A DNA stretch of 64,000 nucleotides from Mycobacterium attenuatum (GCF_900566085.1 NZ_UPHT01000057.1:1-64000), one strand, 5' to 3'. Positions 23,833 to 33,963 are shown, counted from the stretch's first letter. Numbers and translations: made by a program. Notes: generated from the letters alone by a model not told the origin.

Positions 23833-24665
23833 TGTCAGCAGGCCGTCGCACGACCGCTCGCTTGCTCGGGTATGCGGCAATGTCGTTGGTTGTCCTACTG
23901 ATCGCGGGGCCGTTGCTTTTCGTGTTCTTCACCTCGTTCAAAGACCAGCCGGACATCTATTCGCAGCCCACCACCTGGTGGCCGCCGCGCTGGTATCCGC
24001 AGAATTACCAGACCGCGACCGAGCAGATTCCGTTTTGGACCTTTTTGCGTAATTCGGTGATCATCACGTCGACGCTGGCCGCGGTGAAGTTCGTGCTGGG
24101 TGTGCTCTGCGCATTCGGCTTGGTATTCGTCCGATTTCCGGGCAAGAACGCGGTGTTCTTACTGATCATCGCCGCCCTGATGGTGCCCAACCAGATCACC
24201 GTGATCTCGAATTATGCGCTGATCTCACAGCTGGGCTTGCGCAACACCTTTGCGGGCATCATCCTGCCCCTGGCAGGTGTCGCGTTCGGGACATTCCTGA
24301 TGCGCAACCACTTCCTGTCGCTTCCTCCCGAGATCATCGAAGCGGCCAGGATGGATGGCGCGCGCTGGTGGCAACTTCTCTTGCGGGTGGTGCTACCTAT
24401 GTCGGGACCCACCATGGTGGCCTTCGGCATCATCACGGTGGTCAACGAATGGAACGAATACCTGTGGCCGTTCCTGATGTCTGACGACGAATCGGTGGCG
24501 CCGCTGCCGGTGGGGCTGACCTTTCTTCAACAGGCCGAGGGAATCACGAATTGGGGTCCGGTGATGGCGGTGACGCTGCTGGCGATGTTGCCGATTCTGC
24601 TGATCTTCATCGCCTTGCAACGGCAAATGATCAAGGGCCTCACTTCGGGTGCGGTCAAGGGTTAG
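23832..24665 (+). CDS. ugpE: ABC transporter permease UgpE
   Basis: Second permease, 277 residues. EAA motif EIIEAARMDGARWWQLLLRVVLPMSGPT; helices include LVVLLIAGPLLFVFFTSFKDQPDIY at the N-terminus. The ATG at 23832 shares a base with the ugpA stop; a GTG one codon earlier (23829) is equally readable. With UgpA it forms the membrane channel for phospholipid head-group phosphodiesters. Confidence 0.95.
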   Translation: MSAGRRTTARLLGYAAMSLVVLLIAGPLLFVFFTSFKDQPDIYSQPTTWWPPRWYPQNYQTATEQIPFWTFLRNSVIITSTLAAVKFVLGVLCAFGLVFVRFPGKNAVFLLIIAALMVPNQITVISNYALISQLGLRNTFAGIILPLAGVAFGTFLMRNHFLSLPPEIIEAARMDGARWWQLLLRVVLPMSGPTMVAFGIITVVNEWNEYLWPFLMSDDESVAPLPVGLTFLQQAEGITNWGPVMAVTLLAMLPILLIFIALQRQMIKGLTSGAVKG

Positions 24666-24671
24666 CGCGCC

Positions 24672-25985
24672 ATGAATCCGGTAAGCCGTCGACAGTTCCT
24701 CGCACTGGCAAGTGCTGCGGCCGCAGGAGCAACGGGCGGGTGTGCGGGGATGGGCGGCAGCGGGGGAGTGAAGTCGGGTTCGGGCCCGATCACGTTCTGG
24801 TCCTGCCACCCCGGCTCATCCACTGCAGTGGAGAAGGAGTTGATCAACCGGTTTCAGAGCCGTTTCCCGGATCTGGCGGCCAAGCTGATCGACGCTGGCA
24901 AGGACTACGAGGAGGTTGTGCAGAAGTTCAATGCGGCGCTGATCGGGACCGATGTGCCCGACGTCGTGTTGCTGGACGACATCTGGTGGTTCCACTTCGC
25001 CCTGAGCGGTAATATCACCCCGCTGGAAGATTTGTTCGACGAAGTGGCAATGGACACAAGCGATTACGTCGACTCGCTGTTGGCCGACTACGAGTTCAAC
25101 GGCCGGCACTATGCGTTGCCGTATGCTCGCTCCACGCCGCTGTTTTACTACAACAAAGCGGTATGGGAACGTGCCGGCCTGCCAGACCGAGGACCGCACA
25201 GCTGGCAAGAATTCGACGAGTGGGGTCCGCACCTGCAGCGTGTTGTCACCGCCGGCAACTGGGCACACGGCTGGGCCAACGACACGCTGATCTCGTGGAC
25301 GTTCCAGGGACCCAACTGGACATTCGGCGGTGCCTACTCCGACGAGTGGACGCTGAAGTTCACCGATCCGGCCACCATCGCGGCCGGCAGCTTTTACCGA
25401 GATACCATCCATCGCAAGGGTTATGCGGCGATCGCCAACGATATCAACAACGAGTTCGCCACCGGCATCGTGGCTTCGGCCCTGGCATCGACCGGCGCGT
25501 TGATCGGCATCACCGCAGCGGCCCACTTCGATTTCGGGGTTTCGCCACTGCCCACCGGCGCGGGTGGGGCGCCGGGCTGTCCGACCGGCGGCGCGGGCCT
25601 CGCGATCCCCACCAAGCTTTCCCACGAACGAAAAGTGAACGCGCTCAAATTCATTGAATTCGTCACCAACCCGGGCAACACGGCGTACTTCAGCCAGCGC
25701 ACCGGCTATCTGCCGGTGCGAAAGTCGGCGGTCGACGAACCGAGCGAACGTCAATACCTGGCGGCCAATCCCCGGGCACGAGTGGCGCTGGACCAGCTTC
25801 CGCACACTCGCCCGCAGGATTACGCACGCGTTTTCCTGCCCGGCGGCAACCGCATCATCTCCAGCGGGCTGGAATCCATCGGACTGAGTGGAGCCGACGT
25901 CACGTCAACCTTTGCCAACATCGAACAGCAACTGAAAATCATCCTCGACCGCCAGATCAAACGAAAGCTGCCCGGTCGTGGCTGA
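24672..25985 (+). CDS. ugpB: Glycerophosphodiester-binding lipoprotein UgpB
   Basis: Extracytoplasmic solute-binding lipoprotein, 437 residues. N-terminus has a twin-Arg motif (Ser-Arg-Arg-Gln-Phe-Leu-Ala) and lipobox ending at Cys24, so Tat export and lipidation are likely. The mature part follows the family: GPITFWSCHPGSS, FNAALIGTDVPDVVLLDD, NGRHYALPYARSTPLFYYNKA and FIEFVTNPGNTAYFSQRTGYLPVRKSAV. Catches glycerophosphocholine or similar head groups for UgpAE. Stop overlaps the ugpC GTG. Confidence 0.95.
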   Translation: MNPVSRRQFLALASAAAAGATGGCAGMGGSGGVKSGSGPITFWSCHPGSSTAVEKELINRFQSRFPDLAAKLIDAGKDYEEVVQKFNAALIGTDVPDVVLLDDIWWFHFALSGNITPLEDLFDEVAMDTSDYVDSLLADYEFNGRHYALPYARSTPLFYYNKAVWERAGLPDRGPHSWQEFDEWGPHLQRVVTAGNWAHGWANDTLISWTFQGPNWTFGGAYSDEWTLKFTDPATIAAGSFYRDTIHRKGYAAIANDINNEFATGIVASALASTGALIGITAAAHFDFGVSPLPTGAGGAPGCPTGGAGLAIPTKLSHERKVNALKFIEFVTNPGNTAYFSQRTGYLPVRKSAVDEPSERQYLAANPRARVALDQLPHTRPQDYARVFLPGGNRIISSGLESIGLSGADVTSTFANIEQQLKIILDRQIKRKLPGRG

Positions 25986-27060
25986 AGTCCGGTATTCCGC
26001 AGTGACCCATCGCTATTCCGGTGCCGACGCGCCTGCTGTCGACAACCTGGACCTCGACATTGCCGACGGCGAATTTCTGGTCCTCGTCGGCCCCTCCGGC
26101 TGCGGCAAGTCCACGGTCCTTCGGCTGCTGGCCGGGCTGGAGTCGGTCGAAAGCGGCCAGATCACCATCGGCGGCGTGGACGTGACTCATCGTCCGCCAC
26201 GTGAACGCGACGTCGCGATGGTTTTCCAGAACTATGCGCTGTACCCGAATATGACCGTGGCCGCCAACATGGGGTTTGCCTTGAGAAACGGCGGGATGTC
26301 GCGCGCGGCCGCCCGGCAGCGAGTACTCGAAGTCGCCAAGATGCTGGAATTGACTGAGCTGCTTGATCGTAAGCCGTCAAAGCTTTCCGGCGGACAGCGT
26401 CAACGGGTGGCGATGGGGCGTGCGATCGTGCGCCGGCCCCAGGTGTTCTGCATGGATGAACCGCTGTCGAATCTGGATGCCAAGTTGCGGGTGAGCACCA
26501 GGTCACAGATTTCCGGGCTGCAGCGCCAGCTGGGCACCACCACCGTCTACGTCACCCACGACCAGGTGGAGGCGATGACCATGGGTGACCGGGTAGCCGT
26601 GCTCAAAGACGGTGTGTTGCAACAGGTTGACAGCCCGCGGACGCTGTACGACGATCCGGTGAACGCGTTCGTGGCAACGTTCATCGGGGCACCCGCGATG
26701 AACCTCGTTGAGGTCACCGTGAGCGCCGGTGCGGTGACGTCGCCCGCGCTGGCGATTCCGGTTCCGCGCGGGGCGGTCGGGCGGGTCTTGGCGGGTATCC
26801 GGCCCGAATCCTGGGATGTGGTGCCGGCCGGCACTGCGGGATCGCTGGGTGTGCGCGCGGAATTGGTCGAAGAGCTGGGGTTCGAATCCTTCGTCTACAC
26901 AACCCCTCTCGAGCAGGACGGCTGGGCGTCCCGGGCGCCGCGGATCGTGGTCCGCACCGACCGCCGCACCGCGGTCGGGGTAGGTGATTGCCTGGGCATC
27001 GTGCCGCACCCGCACGAGGTGTGCTTCTTCGACAGCGGCACCGAGTCCCGTATCCGCTGA
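25978..27060 (+). CDS. ugpC: ABC transporter ATPase UgpC
   Basis: 360-residue ATPase. Walker A GPSGCGKST at 38-46, signature LSGGQRQRVAMGRA, Walker B VFCMDEPLSNLD, the switch His in YVTHDQ, and a C-terminal TOBE/MOI regulatory domain (about 240-350). Energises UgpAE. The GTG at 25978 overlaps ugpB by 8 bases. It ends six bases before the convergent echA16 stop, so the two transcripts meet with almost no spacer. Confidence 0.96.
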   Translation: MAEVRYSAVTHRYSGADAPAVDNLDLDIADGEFLVLVGPSGCGKSTVLRLLAGLESVESGQITIGGVDVTHRPPRERDVAMVFQNYALYPNMTVAANMGFALRNGGMSRAAARQRVLEVAKMLELTELLDRKPSKLSGGQRQRVAMGRAIVRRPQVFCMDEPLSNLDAKLRVSTRSQISGLQRQLGTTTVYVTHDQVEAMTMGDRVAVLKDGVLQQVDSPRTLYDDPVNAFVATFIGAPAMNLVEVTVSAGAVTSPALAIPVPRGAVGRVLAGIRPESWDVVPAGTAGSLGVRAELVEELGFESFVYTTPLEQDGWASRAPRIVVRTDRRTAVGVGDCLGIVPHPHEVCFFDSGTESRIR

Positions 27061-27066
27061 GGACGG

Positions 27067-27816
27067 CTAACGCAGCTGGGAGCGACCGCGCTTCAGCACG
27101 GCCTCGCGGTTGGCGGCGATGTCGTCACCGCTGGTGCGAAATTTCCTGGCGGCCATGGCTTCCAACCACAGCCCGGCACTGGTGTGCGACTCGTCGATGC
27201 GGTGGTAAGACGCCAGCAGCGCGCGCACCGCGTTCTGGTTGTTGCCGACGATGGACGTCGCGACCTGGCGGGCGATGGGCAGCAGTTGATCGTGGGGCAC
27301 CACCTGAGTAACCAGGCCGGTCCGCAGTGCGTCGGCAGCAGACAGGTAATCACCGGTGAGGCTCATCCGCCGGGCCATACCCACGCCTACCTTCTGCGGC
27401 AGCCGCACGCTGAGTCCCCAGGTCGGCAGCAATCCCACCCGGGCGTGTGTGTCGGCGAAGCGGGCTTGTTCGGAGGCGATCAGGATGTCGCAGTAGAGCG
27501 CCACCTCGAGACCGCCCGTCACCGCCGCGCCGTTGATAGCGCCGATCACCGGCTTGGTCATTGCGGGCCAACGCGGTGAGATGTCGGGCAACGCCGATTG
27601 TCCGCCCAACTCCTTGAGATCCAGTCCTGCACAGAACACCGGATCAGCGCCGGTGAGAATGATGACGTCTACGGCGCCGTCGGCGTCGGCTTCGGCAAGG
27701 GCTCCGAAAAACCGGTCCCGGAGCGCGGCGGACAACGCATTGCGGGACTGCGGGCGGTTCAGCGTCAAGGTGCGGATCCGCTCGTCGGTGTGGATCAGCA
27801 GGATGTCGTCGGTCAT
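27067..27816 (-). CDS. echA16: Enoyl-CoA hydratase/isomerase EchA16
   Basis: 249-residue crotonase-fold enzyme, same length as I recall for Rv2831. NRPQSRNALSAALRD, the oxyanion-hole segments ADPVFCAGLDLKEL and INGAAVTGGLEVALYCDILIAS, and HARVGLLPTWGLSVRLPQKVG are present. The position of the first catalytic Glu of true hydratases appears to be taken by Gly/Leu, so hydration of enoyl-CoA is not certain; another crotonase reaction may apply. ATG at 27816. Confidence 0.93.
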   Translation of the reverse strand: MTDDILLIHTDERIRTLTLNRPQSRNALSAALRDRFFGALAEADADGAVDVIILTGADPVFCAGLDLKELGGQSALPDISPRWPAMTKPVIGAINGAAVTGGLEVALYCDILIASEQARFADTHARVGLLPTWGLSVRLPQKVGVGMARRMSLTGDYLSAADALRTGLVTQVVPHDQLLPIARQVATSIVGNNQNAVRALLASYHRIDESHTSAGLWLEAMAARKFRTSGDDIAANREAVLKRGRSQLR

Positions 27817-28306
27817 TAGCCAACCGTAGTCAGCCCGGGCCGGCCAGCAACCGCTGTCGGTGGCCGCCCGCCAAGAACCTTGCGGATCCGCGACGCCCGC
27901 CAGGCGAAACCCGGCACGTCACGCTAGACGCCTACGTTGAGAGCGCAACCAGGACCCCCGTATCCGCAGTCGACGTCGGGCGGCGCGGCGCCGCTGTCAG
28001 GTATACGGCGGCGTTCACTGACGAATGTCTTGAGCTGACATGGCGACGCGATCGAGTCGTTTTCGGGAATGTTACGTATTAGCCGTGAAGGCGACTTTGG
28101 AGTAGCTGAGCAATGTACGACGGGTGAATATTCATGTTCTGAGTTGGGGCTTGACCAGCGGACACGTAATATTCGCTTCAGTCAGCTAACAAGTGCATAT
28201 AACAACAATTGTTAAAATAGCTGTTAGCTAAGTCACTTTTGTCAGTGCGCGTGGGCCAGAAGTGTGACCGGCTTCACCCGCCACTGCCGAGCTGGGAGAC
28301 GAAGCG
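27817..28306. promoter_or_regulatory. 490-base intergenic region with AT-rich PPE upstream segment
   Basis: No gene seen. The first 200 bases are GC-rich like the rest of the window. From about 28055 to 28250 the base composition drops sharply, with AACAATTGTT (28204-28213) and TTAGCTAA (28224-28231) palindromes and a TAAAAT at 28213-28218 that could serve as a -10. AT-rich blocks before PPE genes are often bound by nucleoid proteins such as EspR or Lsr2, so this is probably the promoter of the PPE gene at 28307. In H37Rv I recall vapBC22 and other genes after echA16; none is present. Confidence 0.5.
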
Positions 28307-29512
28307 ATGGATTACGGAGGCTTGCCACCGGAAGTCAACTCGGCGCGCATGTATACCGGCCCGGGGTCGATGTCGATGACGACAGCGGCATCGGTCTGGA
28401 GCGCGCTGGCAGCCGAATTGGATTCCGCAGCCGCCGGCTATGAAAAGCTGGTCACCCAGCTGGCAGGGGAAGGGTGGTTGGGCCCGGCATCAACGGCGAT
28501 GGCGGCTGCCGTGGCACCCTATGTTGTCTGGATGCTGGCCACCGCCGCCCAGGCCGAGCAGACGGCCATGCAGGCCAGAGCGTGCGCGGCCGCATACGAG
28601 AACGCCTTCGCTGCGACAGTGCCGCCGCCGATGATCCTGGCCAACCGGCTGCAATTGACCGAGTTGGTGCAATCGAACGTCTACGGCCAAAACACTTCGA
28701 CCATAGCGGCTTTGGAGTCTCAGTACGGCCAGATGTGGGCTCAGGACGCCGCTGCAATGTACGAATACGCCGCCGCGAGCGGGTCCGCCACGACCTTGTC
28801 CCCCTTCAACAAGCCGCCGCACATCGTCAACCCGGCCGGCACATCCGGCCAGTCCGGTGCGGTCGCTCACGCCGCCGCCACCTCGGCCGGCGCCAGCCAA
28901 TCAGCCCTTTCGCGTCTTATTTCGGGAATCCCCACGGCCCTGCAGGGACTCGCTACCCCGATTAGTCTGGGGACGGCATCCTCACCGTTGGCGTGGCTGT
29001 GGCAGATCCTGTTCGGGACGTCGACTTTTCCCACGTCGATTGCGGCGCTGCTGACCGATTTGCAGCCATACGCCAGCTTCTTCTACAACACCGAGGGCTT
29101 GCCCTATTTCAGCATTGGTATGGCGAACAACTTTGTGCAGTCCAGCAAGACGTTGGGGTTGCTCGGCGGCACGGCCGCCCCAGCCGCCGCCGGTGCCGCG
29201 CAAAGCGGACTGGCAGGCTTGGAGGGCCTGGTGGGTGGCGGTGGGCAGGTGTCGGCCGGCTTGGGTCACGCGGGATCGATAGGCCGCGGGCTGTCGGTGC
29301 CGCCCTCGTGGGCGCAGGCCCTCCCGGGCGTCGAGTCCATCCCGGCGCGGATGCCGGTCGAGACGTTCAAGTTCGCGCCCGACGGTGCAGGTTCTGGAAA
29401 CCTGTTGGGCGGCATGCCGCTTGGCGGGCCGGTCGGGCACGGCGCGGCGAGTTCCGGTCCCCGGTATGGAGTTCGCCCCACAGTGATGGCGCGTCCGCCG
29501 TTCGCGGGCTAA
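28307..29512 (+). CDS. PPE family protein, SVP subfamily
   Basis: 401 residues. The N-terminal 180 residues form the PPE domain ([20 protein letters not shown], Trp-Xaa-Gly analogue GEGWLGP near 55, [29 protein letters not shown]). The C-terminal part carries the SVP motif [11 protein letters not shown] near residue 330. Such proteins are exported by type VII (usually ESX-5) systems as heterodimers with a PE partner, and sit on the cell surface. No PE gene is adjacent. ATG at 28307 after GGGAGACGAAGCG. Individual orthologue not assigned. Confidence 0.92.
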   Translation: MDYGGLPPEVNSARMYTGPGSMSMTTAASVWSALAAELDSAAAGYEKLVTQLAGEGWLGPASTAMAAAVAPYVVWMLATAAQAEQTAMQARACAAAYENAFAATVPPPMILANRLQLTELVQSNVYGQNTSTIAALESQYGQMWAQDAAAMYEYAAASGSATTLSPFNKPPHIVNPAGTSGQSGAVAHAAATSAGASQSALSRLISGIPTALQGLATPISLGTASSPLAWLWQILFGTSTFPTSIAALLTDLQPYASFFYNTEGLPYFSIGMANNFVQSSKTLGLLGGTAAPAAAGAAQSGLAGLEGLVGGGGQVSAGLGHAGSIGRGLSVPPSWAQALPGVESIPARMPVETFKFAPDGAGSGNLLGGMPLGGPVGHGAASSGPRYGVRPTVMARPPFAG

Positions 29513-29639
29513 GGCTGATGACGACGAGTGCGGCAACGAGCCGCCGAAAACCTGGTCCGCGAGTTACGTTCCCCGCCATGGCAATTCTGTGGCGGTGGAT
29601 TTTCCCTGCAGGCGAGCGTGCCCAGTCACGGATAGTCCG

Positions 29640-30881
29640 ATGATGTGGGGCGATTACGGGGCGCTGCCCCCGGAGATCAACTCCGCGCGGATGTATGCCG
29701 GTCCGGGTTCGGGATCCATGTTGGCAGCTGCTGCCGCCTGGGATGCGCTGGCAACCGAGCTGAGCACGATGGCCGCCGGCTACTCGTCGGTGGTCTCAGA
29801 GCTGACCAGCGCACTATGGATCGGTCCGGCCGCGGCGTCGATGGCGGCCGCGGCCGCGCCGTATGTGGCCTGGCTCAGCGCCACCGCGATCCAGGCCGAA
29901 CACACGGCCAGCCAGGCGCGGGTGGCCGCCGCCGCATACGAGACGGCCTTCACCATGACGGTGCCTCCGCCGACTGTTGCCGGCAACCGCATCTTGCTGA
30001 TGACGCTCGTTAACACCAACTTCTTCGGCCAGAACACTCCGGCGATCGCGACCACCGAGGCGGAATACGCCGAGATGTGGGCGCAAGACGCCGCCGCGAT
30101 GTACGGCTATGCCGGCTCGTCGGCAACCGCCACCGTGCTGAGGCCGTTCCACCCTCCGCCGGCGACCACCGACCTGGCGGGTCCGATGAGGCAATCAGCC
30201 GCGGTTGCCGAAGCCGCCGCGACATCTGCGGGTACGGCAATATCGGCAAAGATTTGGGGGCTCGCGTCCAGCCCGGCTATATCGCGCGGGCTGGCACGGC
30301 TGTCGTCCAACGCGTGTTTCCCGGCATACGCAGCGTTCGCGCAATGGCTCGAGGCGCTGTTGCCCGACATCACTCCCGCGGAACGCACCGCGCTGGTTCG
30401 ACTGGCGGGGTTGAGCTATTTCGCGATGGGGATAGCACAGTTCATCGCCTCGATTACACAACAGACCATACCGGGAAGCCCCGGCGGTGCCGGCGATTCA
30501 GGATCCTCGGTTCTGGACAGCTGGGGCCCGAAACTTCGTATCGGAGCCTCCACCGGCGGTGGGGCGCCCAGGATTTTCGGGGCGCCTGAACAGTATTGGG
30601 AACACCTCGACCGTCTGGCCAGACCGGTGTCGGCGGTGATGGCCAAGGCGGGTTCGATCGGATCCTTGTCGACGCCGAGTAGTTGGGGCGCCAGTGTTCG
30701 AGCGTTTCACGCTGCCCCGCTGGATCAGGAGTTCGACATCATCGGCTCCTTAGCGAATGCGAAGGCAAACGCCTACCTGCAGGGCATGCCGACGGCGGCG
30801 GCCGGCAGGCATGCCGCGGCGCCTGACCAGCGATACGGATTCCGGTATCGGGTGACGCAACGCTCACCGTCTGCCGGGTAG
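29640..30881 (+). CDS. PPE family protein, divergent SVP-like C-terminus
   Basis: 413 residues. The PPE domain is complete ([75 protein letters not shown]). The position of the SVP motif reads [14 protein letters not shown], so the SVP signature is degenerate. Two ATGs in tandem (29640, 29643) are possible starts; no good ribosome site precedes them. It is 127 bases after the first PPE gene; the two PPE domains share clear sequence, so this is probably an old tandem duplication. The C-terminal halves have diverged. Confidence 0.9.
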   Translation: MMWGDYGALPPEINSARMYAGPGSGSMLAAAAAWDALATELSTMAAGYSSVVSELTSALWIGPAAASMAAAAAPYVAWLSATAIQAEHTASQARVAAAAYETAFTMTVPPPTVAGNRILLMTLVNTNFFGQNTPAIATTEAEYAEMWAQDAAAMYGYAGSSATATVLRPFHPPPATTDLAGPMRQSAAVAEAAATSAGTAISAKIWGLASSPAISRGLARLSSNACFPAYAAFAQWLEALLPDITPAERTALVRLAGLSYFAMGIAQFIASITQQTIPGSPGGAGDSGSSVLDSWGPKLRIGASTGGGAPRIFGAPEQYWEHLDRLARPVSAVMAKAGSIGSLSTPSSWGASVRAFHAAPLDQEFDIIGSLANAKANAYLQGMPTAAAGRHAAAPDQRYGFRYRVTQRSPSAG

Positions 30882-30909
30882 CCGGCTACACCGCACCTAT
30901 CGTTGAGAC

Positions 30910-31179
30910 ATGTGCCGAAACATCACCGAATTGCGCGGCCTGGAACCCCCGGCCACGGCTGCGGAGATCGCGGCCGCCGCGCGCCAATATGTGCGCAAGG
31001 TCAGCGGTATCACCCGTCCGTCACCAGCCAATGCCGAAGCGTTCGAAGCCGCGGTTGCTGAAGTGACGGCGACGACGACGCGGCTGCTGGCCGCGTTGCC
31101 GGCGCGGCGTCAGCCACCCAAGAGTCTGCCGCCGCTGCGCCGGCCCGAAGTGTTGGCCCGCGTGGCGAGATCCCAGTGA
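30910..31179 (+). CDS. DUF2277 protein
   Basis: 89 residues starting MCRNITELRGLEPPATAAEI, the family signature, followed by AARQYVRKVSGITRPSPANAEAFEAAVAEVT. DUF2277 proteins are small helical proteins of unknown function. The stop overlaps the GTG of the DUF1802 gene by ATGA-like overlap (GTGA), so the pair is translationally coupled. Confidence 0.85.
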   Translation: MCRNITELRGLEPPATAAEIAAAARQYVRKVSGITRPSPANAEAFEAAVAEVTATTTRLLAALPARRQPPKSLPPLRRPEVLARVARSQ

Positions 31180-31721
31180 CGCCCGCGCTGAAGGAATGGA
31201 GTGCGGCCGTGCACGCGCTGCTCGACGGCCGTCAAACCGTGCTGTTGCGCAAGGGCGGCATCGGGGAGAAGCGGTTCGAGGTGGCGGCCGGAGAGTTCTT
31301 GTTGTTCCCGACGGTCGCGCACAGCCACCCGCAGCGGGTTCGTCCCGAGCACCGCGACCTGTTGGCCCGCGCGGCCGCCGACAGCGCCGACGAGCACGTC
31401 CTGGTTCGCGCTGCGGCGAAAGTCGTTGCAGCACTGCAGGTTAACCGGCCTGAGGGGCTGGACGACATTCAGGATCTGCATATCTGGACCGCCGCGTCGA
31501 TCCGCGCGGACCGGCTCGACTTCCGGCCCAAGCACAAGCTGGCCGTCCTGGTGGTGTCTGCGATGCCGCTTATTGAGCCGGTGCAGGTCACCCGCATCCC
31601 CGAGTACGGCGGTTGCACCAGCTGGGTTCAGCTGCCGATTGCGGCGAGCCTGGCGACGCCGGTGCATGACGGTGATGTGCTAGCGGAGGTGGCCGCCCGG
31701 GTCCGCGATGCGGTCGGCTGA
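31176..31721 (+). CDS. DUF1802 protein
   Basis: 181 residues. ALKEWSAAVHALLDGRQTVLLRKGGIGEKRFEV and FLLFPTVAHSHPQRV are typical of DUF1802. Function is unknown; the His and Arg residues in the conserved blocks suggest a nucleotide- or metal-binding pocket, but this is inference. The last 42 bases overlap the 3' end of the hydrolase gene on the other strand. Confidence 0.85.
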   Translation: MTPALKEWSAAVHALLDGRQTVLLRKGGIGEKRFEVAAGEFLLFPTVAHSHPQRVRPEHRDLLARAAADSADEHVLVRAAAKVVAALQVNRPEGLDDIQDLHIWTAASIRADRLDFRPKHKLAVLVVSAMPLIEPVQVTRIPEYGGCTSWVQLPIAASLATPVHDGDVLAEVAARVRDAVG

Positions 31722-33371
31722 CGGGCCGACGGGTAGTACCAGCCGGGAATTGCTGAAATGCACCGAATGGGTGGCGGGCTTTGTCTGCCGGCCGGACAGC
31801 GCCGGTTCGCCGGTGCCGAGATTGGGTGCGTAGCGGGGAAACCAACTGCCGGCGACCAGGACGCGGATACGGGAGCCGGCTTTGAACCGGTGGGCGACGG
31901 CGTCGAGCTCGATGCGGACTGTCTCCGGCGCGTCCCCGAGCCGACGGTAGCCGTCGGTGACATTGCGGGATCGGCCCTTGGCGTCGACCTCGCTTACCCG
32001 GACGAACACGTCGACGTTGGGGTTGTCCGAAGAGTGCGTCAATTCGATGATGGGATTTCCGTATATGTACAGATCCTGCGTAATGGTGGTGCCGGTAAAG
32101 GACAGGACGTCGTCGCGCAGCGCTAGCCGTGTGTCGTCGCGGTAGCCGCCTTTGGCCAATAACGCGCCGCCGGTGATGGGTGTTGGGTCGGCGGGGTCAT
32201 AGCGGAAACTCGCCGGTGGGCTGCTGGCCGGCGGCGCCGCCTCGTCCAAGTGGCCATGCGGTGCCAGGTACAGCACCCGTTGGCTGGTCGGCGGCGGCCA
32301 GTCGGGCAGTGAACGCCAGTCATGACGGTTCACGAAGACGCGAACGGCATCTGGGCGGCGTGGAGCCGGCGCGCTGCCCAAGTGGGCGTTCAACCAGTCC
32401 AACGACTCCCGAGCACAGGTGGCCAACCCTTTACTCATCATCTGGGTATGTGTCCACGGGCCGACTGTCAGCGCCACCTCTACGCCTCGGTCGCGCAGCT
32501 GCTGATACTGGTGCAGCGTCTGGTCCAGGAAGATGTCCTGCCAGCCGGTCAGCAGCAGGACCGGAACCTCAACGCGGTCCAACGCGGCGGGATAACGCCG
32601 TGATTCCCAGAAGGGGTGATCGTGGTCGGCGTTTTGTACCCAGGATTCGAACCAGGGTGCGCCCTCGCCGAGCAGTGTCCGGGCCGCCGAGTTCATCGGC
32701 ATCCCAGAGATGGCACGTTTCACCTTGCGCGGCGCCCGTAGCTGGCGGATCGCGCCTCGCAGCGGCCCCGATTCTTCTTGACGCGAAACCAGATAACTCC
32801 AGCCCAAGAAGTCGTTGACGGCAAACGATCCGGTGCCCCACACCGAGGCCCGGAAATCGTGTGGCCCCACGGTGATGACGGCCGCGGCCAGCTCCGGCGG
32901 CGGATCGTGCAGCAGCGCCCACTGAGTGAAACCCAAGTACGAGAGGCCGACGGTTGCGAACCGGCCGGTGAACCACGGTTGGCGCCGCAACCACTCGACG
33001 GTGTCGGCACCGTCGGCCGCTTCGTTGGCCATCGGTTCGAATTCGCCGGCCGACCCGAAAGTTCCGCGCACGCTTTGCAACACCACGTGATAGCCGCGCG
33101 CGGCATAGAGCCCGGCGAACACCAAAGAAAACGGGAATCCGCGGCCATAGGGGCACCGGACGAGCAGCGTGCCGGTCGGCTCGGACGTCGTGGGCGCGTA
33201 GTGGTCGGCGACCAGGTGAATCCCGTCGCGCATCGGGACGTGCACCCGGCTCACGGTGTAGCGCGTGGTCGCGCGGGGCAGACGCAGCAGCGCGCCAACC
33301 GCTCCCGGGACGGCGCGGCCGGCTCGCCTGCTCGGGCCGCGCTGCTCGGACCGTGGCGAGGTGGCGCTCAC
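31680..33371 (-). CDS. CocE/NonD-type alpha/beta hydrolase (X-Pro dipeptidyl-peptidase S15 family)
   Basis: 563 residues like Rv2800. The N-terminal alpha/beta-hydrolase domain has the nucleophile elbow GLSYLG near residue 145, the oxyanion and lid segments, LLLTGWQDIFLDQTLHQYQQL with the catalytic Asp, and VGPWTHTQM with the catalytic His. The C-terminal domain (about 350-560) is the jelly-roll X-Pro dipeptidyl-peptidase C domain. Likely an esterase or amidase; substrate unknown. GTG at 33371. It overlaps the end of the DUF1802 gene on the opposite strand by 42 bases. Confidence 0.9.
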   Translation of the reverse strand: MSATSPRSEQRGPSRRAGRAVPGAVGALLRLPRATTRYTVSRVHVPMRDGIHLVADHYAPTTSEPTGTLLVRCPYGRGFPFSLVFAGLYAARGYHVVLQSVRGTFGSAGEFEPMANEAADGADTVEWLRRQPWFTGRFATVGLSYLGFTQWALLHDPPPELAAAVITVGPHDFRASVWGTGSFAVNDFLGWSYLVSRQEESGPLRGAIRQLRAPRKVKRAISGMPMNSAARTLLGEGAPWFESWVQNADHDHPFWESRRYPAALDRVEVPVLLLTGWQDIFLDQTLHQYQQLRDRGVEVALTVGPWTHTQMMSKGLATCARESLDWLNAHLGSAPAPRRPDAVRVFVNRHDWRSLPDWPPPTSQRVLYLAPHGHLDEAAPPASSPPASFRYDPADPTPITGGALLAKGGYRDDTRLALRDDVLSFTGTTITQDLYIYGNPIIELTHSSDNPNVDVFVRVSEVDAKGRSRNVTDGYRRLGDAPETVRIELDAVAHRFKAGSRIRVLVAGSWFPRYAPNLGTGEPALSGRQTKPATHSVHFSNSRLVLPVGPSADRIADPGGHLR

Positions 33372-33381
33372 TGTGCGCGAC

Positions 33382-33963
33382 CTAGAACTTGTAATACGGA
33401 GCCAGATCGTTGGCCCGTTGCAGGTTGGTGGACGGGCAGTCGACGTCGGGCTCGGAGTAGACCGTCGAGTAGAACAGCGACTGCTGGATCACCCCATAGC
33501 TCGTTTTGAACGTCACCATGCACGAGGAGTACCAGAAGCTGTTGTGGTAGGTCGGCTTGAGCACCCAATACTGCGCGGCGCGGTGGCCGGCGATGGTGGT
33601 CTCGATGGCGTCCGCCGGCAGAGTCTGGGCGTAGCTGCGCCAGGTGATGGGCTCGACGGCCAGCTGATAGTTGCCCGCGTCGTAGTGGCACCGCAACCCC
33701 TCCTCGGCTTCCGGCGGTGTGTAGGCGAGGCCGAGGCGCTGGACTGCGTCGAAGGGAATGTCGTTGCACGGGTCGAACGGACTCGGATCGGTGGTCGCCA
33801 CGATGGGGCTCTTCATGGTGGTCGACATCGGTTCCGCAGTTGACCGCAACTCGACACTGCCGTCGGCCGGCGACGCCGAGGCGCCATGCCAGCCCACGGT
33901 CCCCGCTACGGCAGCTGTGACCAGCGCACCGAGCGCTCCGGCCAGACGCACCTTGGCGAACAC
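33382..33963 (-). CDS. Exported DUF3558-like protein, Rv2799-like
   Basis: 193 residues. Signal peptide (AKVRLAGALGALVTAAVAGTVGWHGASA) with an AxA cleavage site and no lipobox. The mature part has DPCNDIPFDAVQRLGLAY and a later CHYD, resembling DUF3558 domains of secreted mycobacterial proteins, with further Cys residues (SSCMVTF, VDCPS) that could form disulfides. GTG at 33963 is chosen for spacing to AGGGGG; GTG at 33966 is one codon longer. Ten bases upstream of the hydrolase gene, so they are likely co-transcribed. Role unknown. Confidence 0.78.
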   Translation of the reverse strand: MFAKVRLAGALGALVTAAVAGTVGWHGASASPADGSVELRSTAEPMSTTMKSPIVATTDPSPFDPCNDIPFDAVQRLGLAYTPPEAEEGLRCHYDAGNYQLAVEPITWRSYAQTLPADAIETTIAGHRAAQYWVLKPTYHNSFWYSSCMVTFKTSYGVIQQSLFYSTVYSEPDVDCPSTNLQRANDLAPYYKF

